Shown: positions 47,431 through 55,625 of the stretch, in pieces
How the letters are laid out: each line of letters starts with the position of its first letter
How positions within the stretch are numbered: position 1 is the first letter of the stretch
Source: Rhizobium sp. 11515TR
GTDB taxonomy: Bacteria; Pseudomonadota; Alphaproteobacteria; Rhizobiales; Rhizobiaceae
Direction of reading: 5' to 3'
DNA length: 64,000 bases
Assembly: GCF_002277895.1 (NCBI RefSeq)
Contig: NZ_CP023000.1
Coordinates: forward strand, 434,001 to 498,000
Program-made: the position numbers and the translations under genes
The notes under the pieces: generated by a model
Databases searched by the model: none
Told to the model about the DNA's origin: nothing
What the model saw: only the letters and a program-made list of their open reading frames with translations

Positions 47431-48126
47431 CTAAAATTGTGGAAACAGTTTGCGCCACAGCGGAGTTGCATTGAAAGACCAGTCCGTCATAGGTGCCAGC
47501 AACGGTGCCTCGGCAATAGCGCATATAAGCTCTATGGCATCGTTGCGCTTTTGATCGGTCCATGCTTTTGCGACGAGAGCCCGCACCTGCCCTATGTCCA
47601 TATCGGCGGCTTCGGCAAGACGTCTCCAGGTCCGATCCTTGAAGAATAGACGCCGTGCCGCCCGGGAGAGCCGTAGAGCCTCTTCCTTGCCGATGATAGC
47701 CTGGTCGATCGCAGTCTCTATTGTCGCATCGACATTGACCAATGGCACCGACAAAGGGGGGTAGCCCAATTCCGCTGGGCCATGAAGGAGAGCGACATCC
47801 GCATCCTCCTCCCGGAGCCCGGAGGCATAGTCACCGAATATCCTCCCGATGCCGACCATGCCGTAGGCCTGGCACTCCATCGCGCGGAGCGCTCCCATGC
47901 TGGCTGCTCCAAATATGGGAACGCTCCGGGATAGGGCAAAGAGCAACTCTTTGTGCCAGACCGGTGCGACGAACTCGAACTGGCCGTCGACAAGACCGAT
48001 GGCAACCGCGCCATCCTCAAGAGCTCTGACGACGTCGCCTTGGCACGCCGGCGGTCGTATGACCATCGTATTGTCGATATACGCTTTAGCATCGGGCAGG
48101 CTCGGCCCCACGAAGATCACTTTCAC
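47431..48126 (-). CDS. TfuA-like protein
   Basis: A 231-residue protein. I take the GTG at 48126, which overlaps the ycaO stop by GTGA; the longer frame to 48231 lies inside ycaO. It begins KVIFVGPSLPDAKAY and has the family motif FGAASMGALRAMECQAYGMVGIGRIFGDY (about 100-128), followed by a C-terminal helical part. TfuA proteins work with YcaO enzymes: in trifolitoxin and thioviridamide-type pathways, and in the methanogen McrA pathway, the pair is linked to backbone thioamide formation, TfuA helping supply sulfide. The partner is adjacent here, so the same chemistry is likely on an unknown peptide. Confidence 0.9.
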   Translation of the reverse strand: MKVIFVGPSLPDAKAYIDNTMVIRPPACQGDVVRALEDGAVAIGLVDGQFEFVAPVWHKELLFALSRSVPIFGAASMGALRAMECQAYGMVGIGRIFGDYASGLREEDADVALLHGPAELGYPPLSVPLVNVDATIETAIDQAIIGKEEALRLSRAARRLFFKDRTWRRLAEAADMDIGQVRALVAKAWTDQKRNDAIELICAIAEAPLLAPMTDWSFNATPLWRKLFPQF

Positions 48127-49295
48127 AGGAAACCCTTTGACAATGCGCGGCTGCCGAGACGAATGCGGCGATCCCCGTCCGGATGTTCGAGTTGCGGCGC
48201 GAAAACCTTTGCGACCGATGCCGGCAGCCATTCGGGTGCCAGCTCGACGGCGTAAAGCTGGTCAATGCCGCCTCCCAGCAAAATCTCGACAAGCTGGTCG
48301 AGCGCATCTTGCGCAGACCCGGCCGACATCGTCGGCAATTCGTTCAGGTTCGTCGTGCATCGCGCCTGAAATGACTGCAGATGGGCGGGATCGGCGCGGC
48401 GTGAGAACAGCTCCGGGATAAGATCGTCTCTGGCACCGGCAATGAAGGTCATCCGCGATTGTACGGCCTCGGAAATGGCGCGAGCTGCTGCCACATCGGG
48501 GGACAAGGATGCCCCTGCCCCCATGGTCAAGTCGACATATCTGAGCGAGCCGTCATCGCCTTTCGGCCGCAGCAACGCGACGATGGAGGCAACGGCCAGA
48601 TCGCTCGTCACATCAAAAAGGGCGAGATCGAAGTCTGCCGAGAAAATCTTCTCCAGCATCTCGCAAATACCCTCATCTTCGATGCTATGCGGATCGATCC
48701 GGCGCGCATGCCGGCACGCCGGATCGCCAATATTCCAGAGGACACAAGCATCCCGCTCTACCCGCTCCAGCAACCCGTGCAGGACTGCCTCGTGCCAAGT
48801 ATTCCCCGACGCCAATCCATCCGATGATACCCAAAATCGCGGGCTGATATGCGTCCGGTCAAGATGAATGGCGTCGAAAGGTACGAATATCGAGGCGTTC
48901 TTTGCCAGATCGTGGGCTTGAGACCATCTGATCTGTTCCGTGGTCTCTATCGGTTGCGCGCCGATCGCCAGCAGATCTTCCAGGCAATCCGTGGCATGAC
49001 CGCTTGCGGCAAGATCATCCAGACTTGCCGTGAGCGCTGAACAATAGGGTTGGGTCGCGACCGATCGCTCGATCGCTTCCATCACCGCGGATGTCTTCGC
49101 GGAGACGTCGTCCAGACCTTTTCCCTGAGCGATGACGATTGCCCTGGAATTCGGGGCGTAGGCGCACCAAACGGGAATACCTATGCGATCGAGCTCGGTT
49201 TGGCGGCCAACACGGGTTATGCCAAGTCGTCCCAGATAGGGCCAAACCCTCGACAAGGTTTCGCCAGGAGGGAATGCTCTAAAGTTGTTTGACAC
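48123..49295 (-). CDS. YcaO-like protein
   Basis: A 390-residue protein (GTG start at 49295, with no strong ribosome-binding site, so coupling to the preceding 72-residue gene is likely). It has the YcaO ATP-binding pattern: IAQGKGLDDVSAKTSAVMEAIERSVA (about 56-81), GLASGNTWHEAVLHGLLERVERDA (about 166-189) and ARAISEAVQSR (about 275-285). YcaO uses ATP to activate peptide backbone amides, giving azolines or, with TfuA, thioamides. It lies 14 bp after the candidate substrate gene and overlaps tfuA. There is no azoline dehydrogenase nearby, which favours thioamidation over azole formation (inference). Confidence 0.92.
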   Translation of the reverse strand: MSNNFRAFPPGETLSRVWPYLGRLGITRVGRQTELDRIGIPVWCAYAPNSRAIVIAQGKGLDDVSAKTSAVMEAIERSVATQPYCSALTASLDDLAASGHATDCLEDLLAIGAQPIETTEQIRWSQAHDLAKNASIFVPFDAIHLDRTHISPRFWVSSDGLASGNTWHEAVLHGLLERVERDACVLWNIGDPACRHARRIDPHSIEDEGICEMLEKIFSADFDLALFDVTSDLAVASIVALLRPKGDDGSLRYVDLTMGAGASLSPDVAAARAISEAVQSRMTFIAGARDDLIPELFSRRADPAHLQSFQARCTTNLNELPTMSAGSAQDALDQLVEILLGGGIDQLYAVELAPEWLPASVAKVFAPQLEHPDGDRRIRLGSRALSKGFL

Positions 49296-49309
49296 CGATC
49301 GACGAGTGC

Positions 49310-49528
49310 CTAGCCTTCAAGGAGGCCCGACGCCACGACGCTTGCCGACGTCAGCGCCACAGCGAAATCGACATCTTTCTCAACTCTGACCCCTTTGGCC
49401 CGCCAAGCTTCAGCCTTCGCCAGATCGCCCGACAACCGCCGCGTATATCGAACGACAGTCCCCTTTTCGAGGTCAGCCAGCCAAAGTCCCTTTTCACCCT
49501 TGATTCCAATCAGAACTGCGCCTGCCAT
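49310..49528 (-). CDS. 72-residue protein, candidate substrate of the YcaO/TfuA pair
   Basis: ATG at 49528 follows a strong GGGGAAGAG site and the frame is preserved between a regulator gene (12 bp) and ycaO (14 bp), so it is surely expressed. Residues 1-55 are mixed and charged (IKGEKGLWLADLEKGTVV, GDLAKAEAWRAKGVRVEKDVDF). The last 15 residues, ALTSASVVASGLLEG, are small, Ala/Ser/Val-rich and cysteine-free. This leader-then-core layout resembles precursor peptides of thioamide RiPPs, whose cores are similarly aliphatic. It could instead be a small accessory protein. I recognise no family. Confidence 0.6.
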   Translation of the reverse strand: MAGAVLIGIKGEKGLWLADLEKGTVVRYTRRLSGDLAKAEAWRAKGVRVEKDVDFAVALTSASVVASGLLEG

Positions 49529-49540
49529 AATCTCTTCCCC

Positions 49541-51346
49541 TCAAAAACCGGCCTTCTGCAGGCCTTCCCTGTAACGATCTGTCTGCCACTTTTCCTTGAG
49601 TGGAACCATGGCAAGCCATGCCTCAAGATCGAAATTCGGATTGTCGCGCAGGGCGCGCAGTCGATGGGTCTTCGCCTTGGCAGGATCGCCAAGCATTGCC
49701 CAGCTTGCCGCAGCAAGCCTGCTTGCCGGTACCGGATCTCTCATCCTGTCCAGATAGGTTAATGCTTCTGTATATTCCCCAAGGAGATAACTCGCTCCTG
49801 CTGCGGTCCAGTAATAGTAGTCCGGAGCAAGCGGATTAAGATCGAGAGCAGTCACAACCTTCTCCAATGCCGCTTTCGGATTGGCGCCATGGGTGAGACT
49901 GTCGGCGTGGCTGCAAATGACATCGGCATAGTGCGGGCTCAGGCCCTCGGCATTCGACAAGGCCTCGAGGCTGCCGTCGATATTGCCGCGGTAGAGCCGG
50001 GCAACGCCGATTTCCTTGAAGCCTCCGGCAAACTGGTTGTCATCCCGGATTGCATCGGCCGCCATTTTTTCCGCTTGATGCAACAGATCGCCATCGCCGC
50101 GCGCCGTCAGAACCCATTCCATCGTCAAGGTTCTGGCAATGCCCGCAAGTGCCGCTGCAAAACCTCGCTCGTGCTCGAGCGCCTCCTTAAAATGCTTGCG
50201 CGCGCGGCGGACATTCTGAAGGCTCAGGCGGGACAGGCATTGTACGCCCTCGAGATAGGCAAAATAGGCTTCTGGCTTGCAGCTAAAGTCAGAAACTATA
50301 TGGTGGAAGGCTCCTACACGCTCGATGATGGAGTGCTGGATCGCAGTGGCGATCGCGTTGCGCTGTTTCGTTATGGCCGCATTGTCCAGCTGGACGCGCG
50401 TCGCCCAGACAATTTCGTCGCGCGGCATGAAAATCAGCTGCGCGAAAAGACTGTCGCCCGTCCTCTTCGTATCGAGCGCGTAGACGACATTATGTTGCTT
50501 GAGAAGTCCCGCCTTGTCGTTTGAGGAGCGAATCTGTTCAGCGGTATAGGGCGCGACGACGGATACGCTTCGATCGACACAAAGACTGATCGTCAGATCT
50601 TCGATGACTGCATTGGCGACCGATCCGGCACGCTCTGAATCCTCCAGGGTCTCGGGGGGAAGCAGAGCGATGCGCGGCACTCCGTTGTCCGCGATCGCAA
50701 TCGTGTCCTGAGCCGACCGGCCTGAATTCGGATCTCTCGTTACGCTAATCAACTGACTGTAAGAGGTGATTTTTTCGCCGAGCGCGACCCTGACTTCATC
50801 ATCGGTCTGGTCCCAGTCCAGCAGAAGCATGGCTGCACGCTTCAATTCACCGCGATTTTGAGACAAGGACGGTTGGTTCATCGCCTTGAAGAATTCTGCT
50901 CGTAGCTCCCTTGCAAACCGTGCCCGAACATCGCGCACCCAGACAGCCACAGCTCCGGAGCCATTGCCATAAGCCGGTAGAAACGTCTTGGCGACGGCAT
51001 CGGCGAGGACGCTGAGCCTGGCAACGCCAGGCGCATTTTCGATGCTATCCAGATCGCACCGCAACGCGTTGAAGTTCAAGGTGATGTCCGTCGTGACACC
51101 GCCGATTAACGGTTGGGGGGATTTGGACGTCGCAGTCGCCAAACGCAGCAGGGTCGACCTTAAATTGGCGCCGGCGGCCTGAAGATTGCTTGACCAAAGA
51201 AAAGCCGCCAGATCTTTCCGTGGCATGGGTTGCCGGCAGTCGTAAAGATAGGCCAGCATGACCAGAGCCTGCCTCGGCACGTTCATGCGATCGCCCATCT
51301 CATCATAGAGGGCGCAGCTGCCGAGTGTGGTTAAATGAAATGTCAT
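49541..51346 (-). CDS. SARP-like transcriptional regulator with TPR domain
   Basis: A 601-residue protein. The N-terminus (about 1-100) resembles the OmpR-type winged helix of SARP/BTAD regulators: FHLTTLGSCALYDEMGDRM, then RQALVMLAYLYDCRQPMPRKDLAAFLW and LRSTLLRLA. A middle region (about 225-340, AVIEDLTISLCVDRSVSVVAP) matches the adenylate-cyclase-like or TolB-like module common in rhizobial BTAD proteins. TPR repeats fill about 370-600. SARP regulators often switch on secondary-metabolite clusters. Here it sits 9 bp from an XRE gene and 12 bp from the peptide gene, so it probably activates the cluster. Confidence 0.82.
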   Translation of the reverse strand: MTFHLTTLGSCALYDEMGDRMNVPRQALVMLAYLYDCRQPMPRKDLAAFLWSSNLQAAGANLRSTLLRLATATSKSPQPLIGGVTTDITLNFNALRCDLDSIENAPGVARLSVLADAVAKTFLPAYGNGSGAVAVWVRDVRARFARELRAEFFKAMNQPSLSQNRGELKRAAMLLLDWDQTDDEVRVALGEKITSYSQLISVTRDPNSGRSAQDTIAIADNGVPRIALLPPETLEDSERAGSVANAVIEDLTISLCVDRSVSVVAPYTAEQIRSSNDKAGLLKQHNVVYALDTKRTGDSLFAQLIFMPRDEIVWATRVQLDNAAITKQRNAIATAIQHSIIERVGAFHHIVSDFSCKPEAYFAYLEGVQCLSRLSLQNVRRARKHFKEALEHERGFAAALAGIARTLTMEWVLTARGDGDLLHQAEKMAADAIRDDNQFAGGFKEIGVARLYRGNIDGSLEALSNAEGLSPHYADVICSHADSLTHGANPKAALEKVVTALDLNPLAPDYYYWTAAGASYLLGEYTEALTYLDRMRDPVPASRLAAASWAMLGDPAKAKTHRLRALRDNPNFDLEAWLAMVPLKEKWQTDRYREGLQKAGF

Positions 51347-51355
51347 CTTGCCAAG

Positions 51356-51739
51356 TCAGCGCTCGTTGTCGGGTTCGGATGATTGCACGAAAGCAAGGAT
51401 CTTCGCCCGCAAACGCTTGTCCTCGATCCCGGACAAGGCTGTGCGCAGAACGGCCTTATGATGCTTCGCAAGTCGAAAATCGGCCAGCGCCTCCTTGGAG
51501 GGAAAAGCGTCGTCCGATGCACTTTCGAAGAAAAATATGACCGGTACAGCGAGGAGTTCTGAAATGCGCAGAAGGCGGCCAGCGCTGATTTTTTCGATGC
51601 CGCGTTCGCATCTGTCGAGCTGCAGAGGGCTTATGCGAAGCTTCTCGGCCAGTACATCCTGCGCAATTGACAATTCCTCCCGACGCAATCGGATGCGTAA
51701 TCCAACCTCGACATCGATTGCATCGGTTTTTTTGTCCAT
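51356..51739 (-). CDS. XRE family HTH transcriptional regulator
   Basis: About 127 residues from the ATG at 51739 (a GTG at 51796 is an alternative; neither has a strong ribosome-binding site). The Cro/C1-type helix-turn-helix is RIRLRREELSIAQDVLAEKLRISPLQLDRCERGIEKISAGRLLRISELLAVPVIFFFE (about 13-70), a form common in rhizobia, with a charged C-terminal tail. It is the first gene of the tight run XRE, SARP, 72-residue peptide, ycaO, tfuA and probably governs that operon. Confidence 0.88.
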   Translation of the reverse strand: MDKKTDAIDVEVGLRIRLRREELSIAQDVLAEKLRISPLQLDRCERGIEKISAGRLLRISELLAVPVIFFFESASDDAFPSKEALADFRLAKHHKAVLRTALSGIEDKRLRAKILAFVQSSEPDNER

Positions 51740-51943
51740 GAGGGAGCCGCCAGAAGAGAAACTGCTTTCATGTTCGCAGGTTTCCCTTGAATTCACAATC
51801 TTCCAGCAAGGTACTCAAAGTCAATTTTACACAGTGGCGGGACGTTTCCGATCATCGTATCAAGACCGTAGAGAATACGTTCTTAGCGGTTGCAGCCGCG
51901 TCGGCGATATATTATCGCAGCGGTTCCCGGTTGCCGTACGATG

Positions 51944-52711
51944 TCAGGCGTTGGCGAAAACATCGGTGTCGAGAATTCTCTTCAGCGATCCGATGGCCGA
52001 GGCCGGGGTATAGGAGCCGGTCACACCGCCGAGCGACTGCGAACTCACCGAAATATCCCATTCGAGATCCCTGCCGGAGACCGCTATATGGTGCCGCATC
52101 GTTTTCGTATCGGGATCGGCGACAACGATGCTGCGGGTATGGTCGAAACCGATGCCCGCAAAGGCAACGGCGGCATGGACATTGACGTTGCGCGGAAACC
52201 GCATGCAGGCTTCGCGGGTCGAGCCATCGAAGAGCGTTCCCTTGGCGTCGGCCGGCTGGCCGAGGCTTGCGCCGCTTTTCGTCGTGGTTATCACCACTTT
52301 TTCGATTTGCTCACGGCCATCGCGCAGACCATCGAGACCGAGAACGGCGCCGTGCGGAACGAAGAGGCGTCGACCGCTCTTGCTCGCCGCTGCATGCATC
52401 GCCGCCTCCACAGTGCGATCCGCCAACGCGGAGCAACTGAATCCGCAGAGGTCCGAATGGGCAAGGATATCCGGTCCAAGCGTACCCAGAAGAGCCGGCA
52501 TCGCGCATTCGAGCACAAGGTCCGCCTTCCGGTCGAGCGCATGCTCGGCGTCATCCGTGACGAGCGCAGCCATGGCGGCATTCTGCGCATATTTGTTCTT
52601 GTCGGATACGAGAATATAAGCGACCTCGACCCCATCGAGGCTGCCGACATAGTCGAACAGGCTTCTGCCAATCATGCCTGCGCCGATAATTCCTATGGTT
52701 CTGTATTTCAT
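51944..52711 (-). CDS. Aspartate dehydrogenase-like NAD(P)-binding protein
   Basis: A 255-residue protein from the ATG at 52711 (a second ATG at 52714 is adjacent), preceded by a GGGGGGAATG run. It starts YRTIGIIGAGMIGRSLFDYVGSLDGV, a Rossmann motif, and has SGRRLFVPHGAVLGLDGL and the C-terminal NVHAAVAFAGIGFDHTRSIVVADP, with the conserved His of L-aspartate dehydrogenases (NadX-type). The enzyme would interconvert aspartate and iminoaspartate/oxaloacetate. It is 127 bp after the LysR gene on the same strand, and the longer upstream frame overlaps that gene and is not used. Confidence 0.82.
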   Translation of the reverse strand: MKYRTIGIIGAGMIGRSLFDYVGSLDGVEVAYILVSDKNKYAQNAAMAALVTDDAEHALDRKADLVLECAMPALLGTLGPDILAHSDLCGFSCSALADRTVEAAMHAAASKSGRRLFVPHGAVLGLDGLRDGREQIEKVVITTTKSGASLGQPADAKGTLFDGSTREACMRFPRNVNVHAAVAFAGIGFDHTRSIVVADPDTKTMRHHIAVSGRDLEWDISVSSQSLGGVTGSYTPASAIGSLKRILDTDVFANA

Positions 52712-52833
52712 CATTCCCCCCACATGGATTTCTGAGCCAGCGGTCTCGACGTTCGTCGCAACGCTTCGGCGATTTCGGTTCAACGTCTCGATATCTTCCG
52801 GATCTCGGGCACCGAGCGAAGCCTCGACCCAAC

Positions 52834-52865
52834 CCTTATCAAGTTTTGGCCTTATCAAGTTTTGG
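52834..52865. repeat. Perfect tandem 16-bp duplication at the lysR 3' end
   Basis: CCTTATCAAGTTTTGG occurs twice head to tail (52834-52849 and 52850-52865). The stop codon of the LysR gene at 52839 lies within the first copy, read from the minus strand. One copy alone would leave the frame open into the downstream dehydrogenase gene. Confidence 0.9.
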
Positions 52866-53723
52866 AGATCCTTCACAGGCCTCGACAAATGCGCGAATGG
52901 CTGCAATCCGTGGGCCGGAATTCGCCCACAGCACTCCCATATTGCGAAGCTCGCCATCTTCCATGCGATGTTTTTGCAGCCGCAGTCCCTCCGGCCACGG
53001 CGGAGCCCAGTCGGGAACAAGCGCAACGCCCAGTCCGCGGTCGACCAATGCCGCAATGGCATCCAGCGCGTCCAGTTCCGCCCATTCGCGCACGCTGATG
53101 TCATGACGGCGGAGATAACGGTCGACGATCTGGCCTCCCCACTGATTGCGGTCATAACGAATGAAGGGCTGCTGCGTAAGCGCCAGATGAAAATCGTGAA
53201 TTTCCAGCTCCGCGGGCGCCAACAAGACCAGGGGCTCGCGCCGGATGGTCGACCAGCCGAGTGCTTTCGGAATCGGAAATTGTGGCTCGATGATGAGAGC
53301 GGCGTCCAGCTCACCTGACAAAACCGCATGGTAGAGGTTCACAGAAGAACCCGGCTGCAGGAAATAGTCGATCTGCCGAAATCGCTCGCTGAGGGCCGCG
53401 GTAATCTGAGGGATGAGGCCCGTCATGGCCGTCGCCGTCGCACCGAGGCGAAGCTGCCCGCTCGGGAGATCGCCCGCAGCTATTGCCCGCAGGTCCCTTG
53501 CCATGCGCACAAGTGCCGGTCCGTGGCGCTGCACGGCAAGTCCCGCTGCAGTGGGTCGGACCGTGCGCCCCACGCGAGAAACCAATGCCTGCCCGAGCTC
53601 CGTCTCCAGCGCCCTCATACGCTGAGCAACCGCCGCCGGCGTCATATTCAAGCGCCGCGCGGCTTCGGCGACCGATCCGCATTCGGCGACGATGAGGAAG
53701 CTTTCGAGGAATTTCGTGTCCAT
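52839..53723 (-). CDS. LysR family transcriptional regulator
   Basis: A 294-residue regulator. The N-terminal helix-turn-helix reads MDTKFLESFLIVAECGSVAEAARRLNMTPAAVAQRMRALETELGQALVSR (about 1-50), followed by the two-lobed substrate domain (LRLGATATAMTGLIPQITAAL onwards). It is divergent from an aminotransferase gene and precedes the aspartate-dehydrogenase-like gene, so it likely controls both (inference). Its C-terminal codons come from a 16-bp tandem duplication. Confidence 0.92.
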   Translation of the reverse strand: MDTKFLESFLIVAECGSVAEAARRLNMTPAAVAQRMRALETELGQALVSRVGRTVRPTAAGLAVQRHGPALVRMARDLRAIAAGDLPSGQLRLGATATAMTGLIPQITAALSERFRQIDYFLQPGSSVNLYHAVLSGELDAALIIEPQFPIPKALGWSTIRREPLVLLAPAELEIHDFHLALTQQPFIRYDRNQWGGQIVDRYLRRHDISVREWAELDALDAIAALVDRGLGVALVPDWAPPWPEGLRLQKHRMEDGELRNMGVLWANSGPRIAAIRAFVEACEGSPKLDKAKT

Positions 53724-53845
53724 AAGATATATTTTCTATCTTCTGAAGAAACTGGCAAGCATATTTTATTGCTTTAGATCCAAGCTATCCTAGCTTTCTA
53801 GTCTTACGCCCTTGCCGATCACCCTCGCCGAAAAAAGGAGTTTCA

Positions 53846-55060
53846 ATGACCATTCAAGCCAAATTCGAGCGCATGGGCACCGACGCCGCGCCAGGCCAGG
53901 AAGTGCGGCAGCAGGTCGAAGGTATCGAAGCGCTGCTGCGCGGCGAACGGATTGCGGGACGTCAGGTCGATTTTTCCCATGGTGACGTTGATGCGTTTAC
54001 GCCGACACCAGGCTCTTTCGAAGTCTTCACCGCTGGGGTGGAGGCCGGCGGCAAGCAGGCCTATACCGAATACCGCGGTGATCTCTCGATCCGCGAGCAG
54101 CTTGCGTCTAGTCTTGCGAGCTTCACGGGCGCCCCGGTCGACGCCGCCGATGGCATGATTCTGACGCCCGGTACGCAGGGCGCACTGTTCCTCGCCGTCG
54201 CCTCCACCGTCGCCCATGGCGACAAGGTTGCGGTGGTTCAGCCGGATTATTTTGCCAACCGCAAGCTGGTGGAATTCTGCGAGGGCCATATGATGCCCAT
54301 TCAGATGGACTACCTGAATGTCGAAGGGCGCGCGGGTCTCGACCTCGGTCAGCTGGAAGATGCCTTCGCTGATGGGGCGAAAGTTTTCCTGTTTTCTAAT
54401 CCGAACAACCCCGCTGGCGTCGTTTATTCGCGTGAGGAGATCAAGACGATCGCATCGCTGGCCAGCCGTTATGGCGCAACGGTCATCGTCGACCAGCTTT
54501 ATTCGCGGCTGCTCTATTCCGGCATCGATTATGCGCATCTGTGCGCGGAAGCCATCGACGCGGAAAACGTCATCACCATCATGGGGCCGTCGAAGACAGA
54601 GTCGCTGAGCGGCTACCGTTTGGGCGTCGCCTTCGGCTCGAAGGAGATCATCAACCGGATGGAAAAGCTGCAGGCGATCGTATCTTTGCGCGCCGGGGGC
54701 TATAGTCAGGCGGTTTTCCGCACTTGGTTCAACGAACCGCAAGGCTGGATGGATCAGCGCGTGCGCGAACATGAGGCCATTCGGGACGATCTCCTCAGGC
54801 TATTTCGCGCAGGCAAGGATATCAAGGTTCGCACCACCGAGGCAGGAAGCTATATCTTCCCGCAATTGCCTCCCCTTGCCGTCGGCGGCAAGGATTTCGT
54901 GCGGATCCTCCGGTTGCAGGCAAGCGTCATCGTAACGCCCGGCACCGAGTTCAGCCCCTTCTGCGACAGCAGTGTCCGTCTGAACTTCTCGCAGGACCAT
55001 GCTGCCGCGGTAGCTGCCGTAGAGCGGCTCGTTTCGCTTGTCGATCGATATCGCGCATGA
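53846..55060 (+). CDS. Pyridoxal-phosphate aminotransferase, class I/II
   Basis: A 404-residue fold-type I enzyme. It shows the PLP region TPGTQGALFLAVASTV (about 107-122), SNPNNPAGVVYSREEI (about 184-199), the Asp-Tyr pair in VIVDQLYSRLLY and the Schiff-base lysine in GPSKTESLSGYRLGVAFGS (Lys at about 252). A C-terminal Arg region, VRLNFSQ, would hold the substrate carboxylate. It is divergent from LysR with a 122-bp gap. With the aspartate dehydrogenase-like gene it may form an amino-acid conversion module; the substrates are unknown. Confidence 0.92.
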   Translation: MTIQAKFERMGTDAAPGQEVRQQVEGIEALLRGERIAGRQVDFSHGDVDAFTPTPGSFEVFTAGVEAGGKQAYTEYRGDLSIREQLASSLASFTGAPVDAADGMILTPGTQGALFLAVASTVAHGDKVAVVQPDYFANRKLVEFCEGHMMPIQMDYLNVEGRAGLDLGQLEDAFADGAKVFLFSNPNNPAGVVYSREEIKTIASLASRYGATVIVDQLYSRLLYSGIDYAHLCAEAIDAENVITIMGPSKTESLSGYRLGVAFGSKEIINRMEKLQAIVSLRAGGYSQAVFRTWFNEPQGWMDQRVREHEAIRDDLLRLFRAGKDIKVRTTEAGSYIFPQLPPLAVGGKDFVRILRLQASVIVTPGTEFSPFCDSSVRLNFSQDHAAAVAAVERLVSLVDRYRA

Positions 55061-55625
55061 AACCGGGCTCCGCGATGCAGCAAGAAGGCTCCTTGCTTGT
55101 GGATAATATTGAGTCGACAACACGCATCATGAGTTCCGTGCGGAGATCAAAATCCGACCACGCAGTTTTTAAATCGATTTTAAAAAGCGAGATGCAAAGC
55201 TAATCGATTTTAATTTGCGTATTAAAAAATTCTTGTTGCGACGCGAAGAAAATCACCCCTAATTGCCTCAGGCTGTTCTGTCCGTTATCAGGAAACGCGC
55301 AATGACGATTTCATTTCCGCTTACAGACAAACGTACTGTCGATGAGCTGCTGAAGCACCTGAACGCGCATAAGCTGTTCTGTCCAGGAAACTGCGCCATC
55401 ACTGTCAAACCCCTCGCCGTGCACGTTTCGTCGTGCCTTTCCTATGCGCTCAGCACCGCTCGGACCGCGTGGTAGACCTGATCGTTCTTCCGTTGAGTCT
55501 GTTTCGAGTTTGGGCATCCGAAACCTGACCTCGGCGCAGGCCGCGTTGTGCGCCCACCAGCCTCGGCATCCGCCAGGCATTGTTTGATTCCGTAACGATA
55601 CACCTCCCGCAGGAGAAAGACATTG
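55061..55625. promoter_or_regulatory. Gap with two AATCGATTTTAA repeats upstream of fructose-1,6-bisphosphatase
   Basis: In this 565-bp region AATCGATTTTAA occurs twice (55172-55183, 55202-55213), 30 bp apart, each around the palindrome AATCGATT; the first is part of a larger A/T palindrome-like stretch from TTTTTAAATCG to TTTAAAAA. These could be binding sites of a regulator serving the FBPase gene, though they lie about 410 bp from its start. A 70-codon frame at 55263 has no family likeness and is rejected. An AGGAG site precedes the FBPase ATG. Confidence 0.45.

Noticed and set aside
49310..49528. Lasso or lanthipeptide precursor
   Set aside because: No cysteine in the peptide and no lanthipeptide synthetase, lasso cyclase or leader protease nearby; YcaO/TfuA points to thioamide-type chemistry.
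51944..53329. One 461-residue frame joining LysR region and aspartate-dehydrogenase-like gene
   Set aside because: Its first 205 codons overlap lysR in another frame and have no family likeness; the dehydrogenase starts at 52711.
55263..55475. 70-codon frame between aminotransferase and FBPase genes
   Set aside because: No start signal, no family likeness, and an overlapping minus-strand frame of equal quality.
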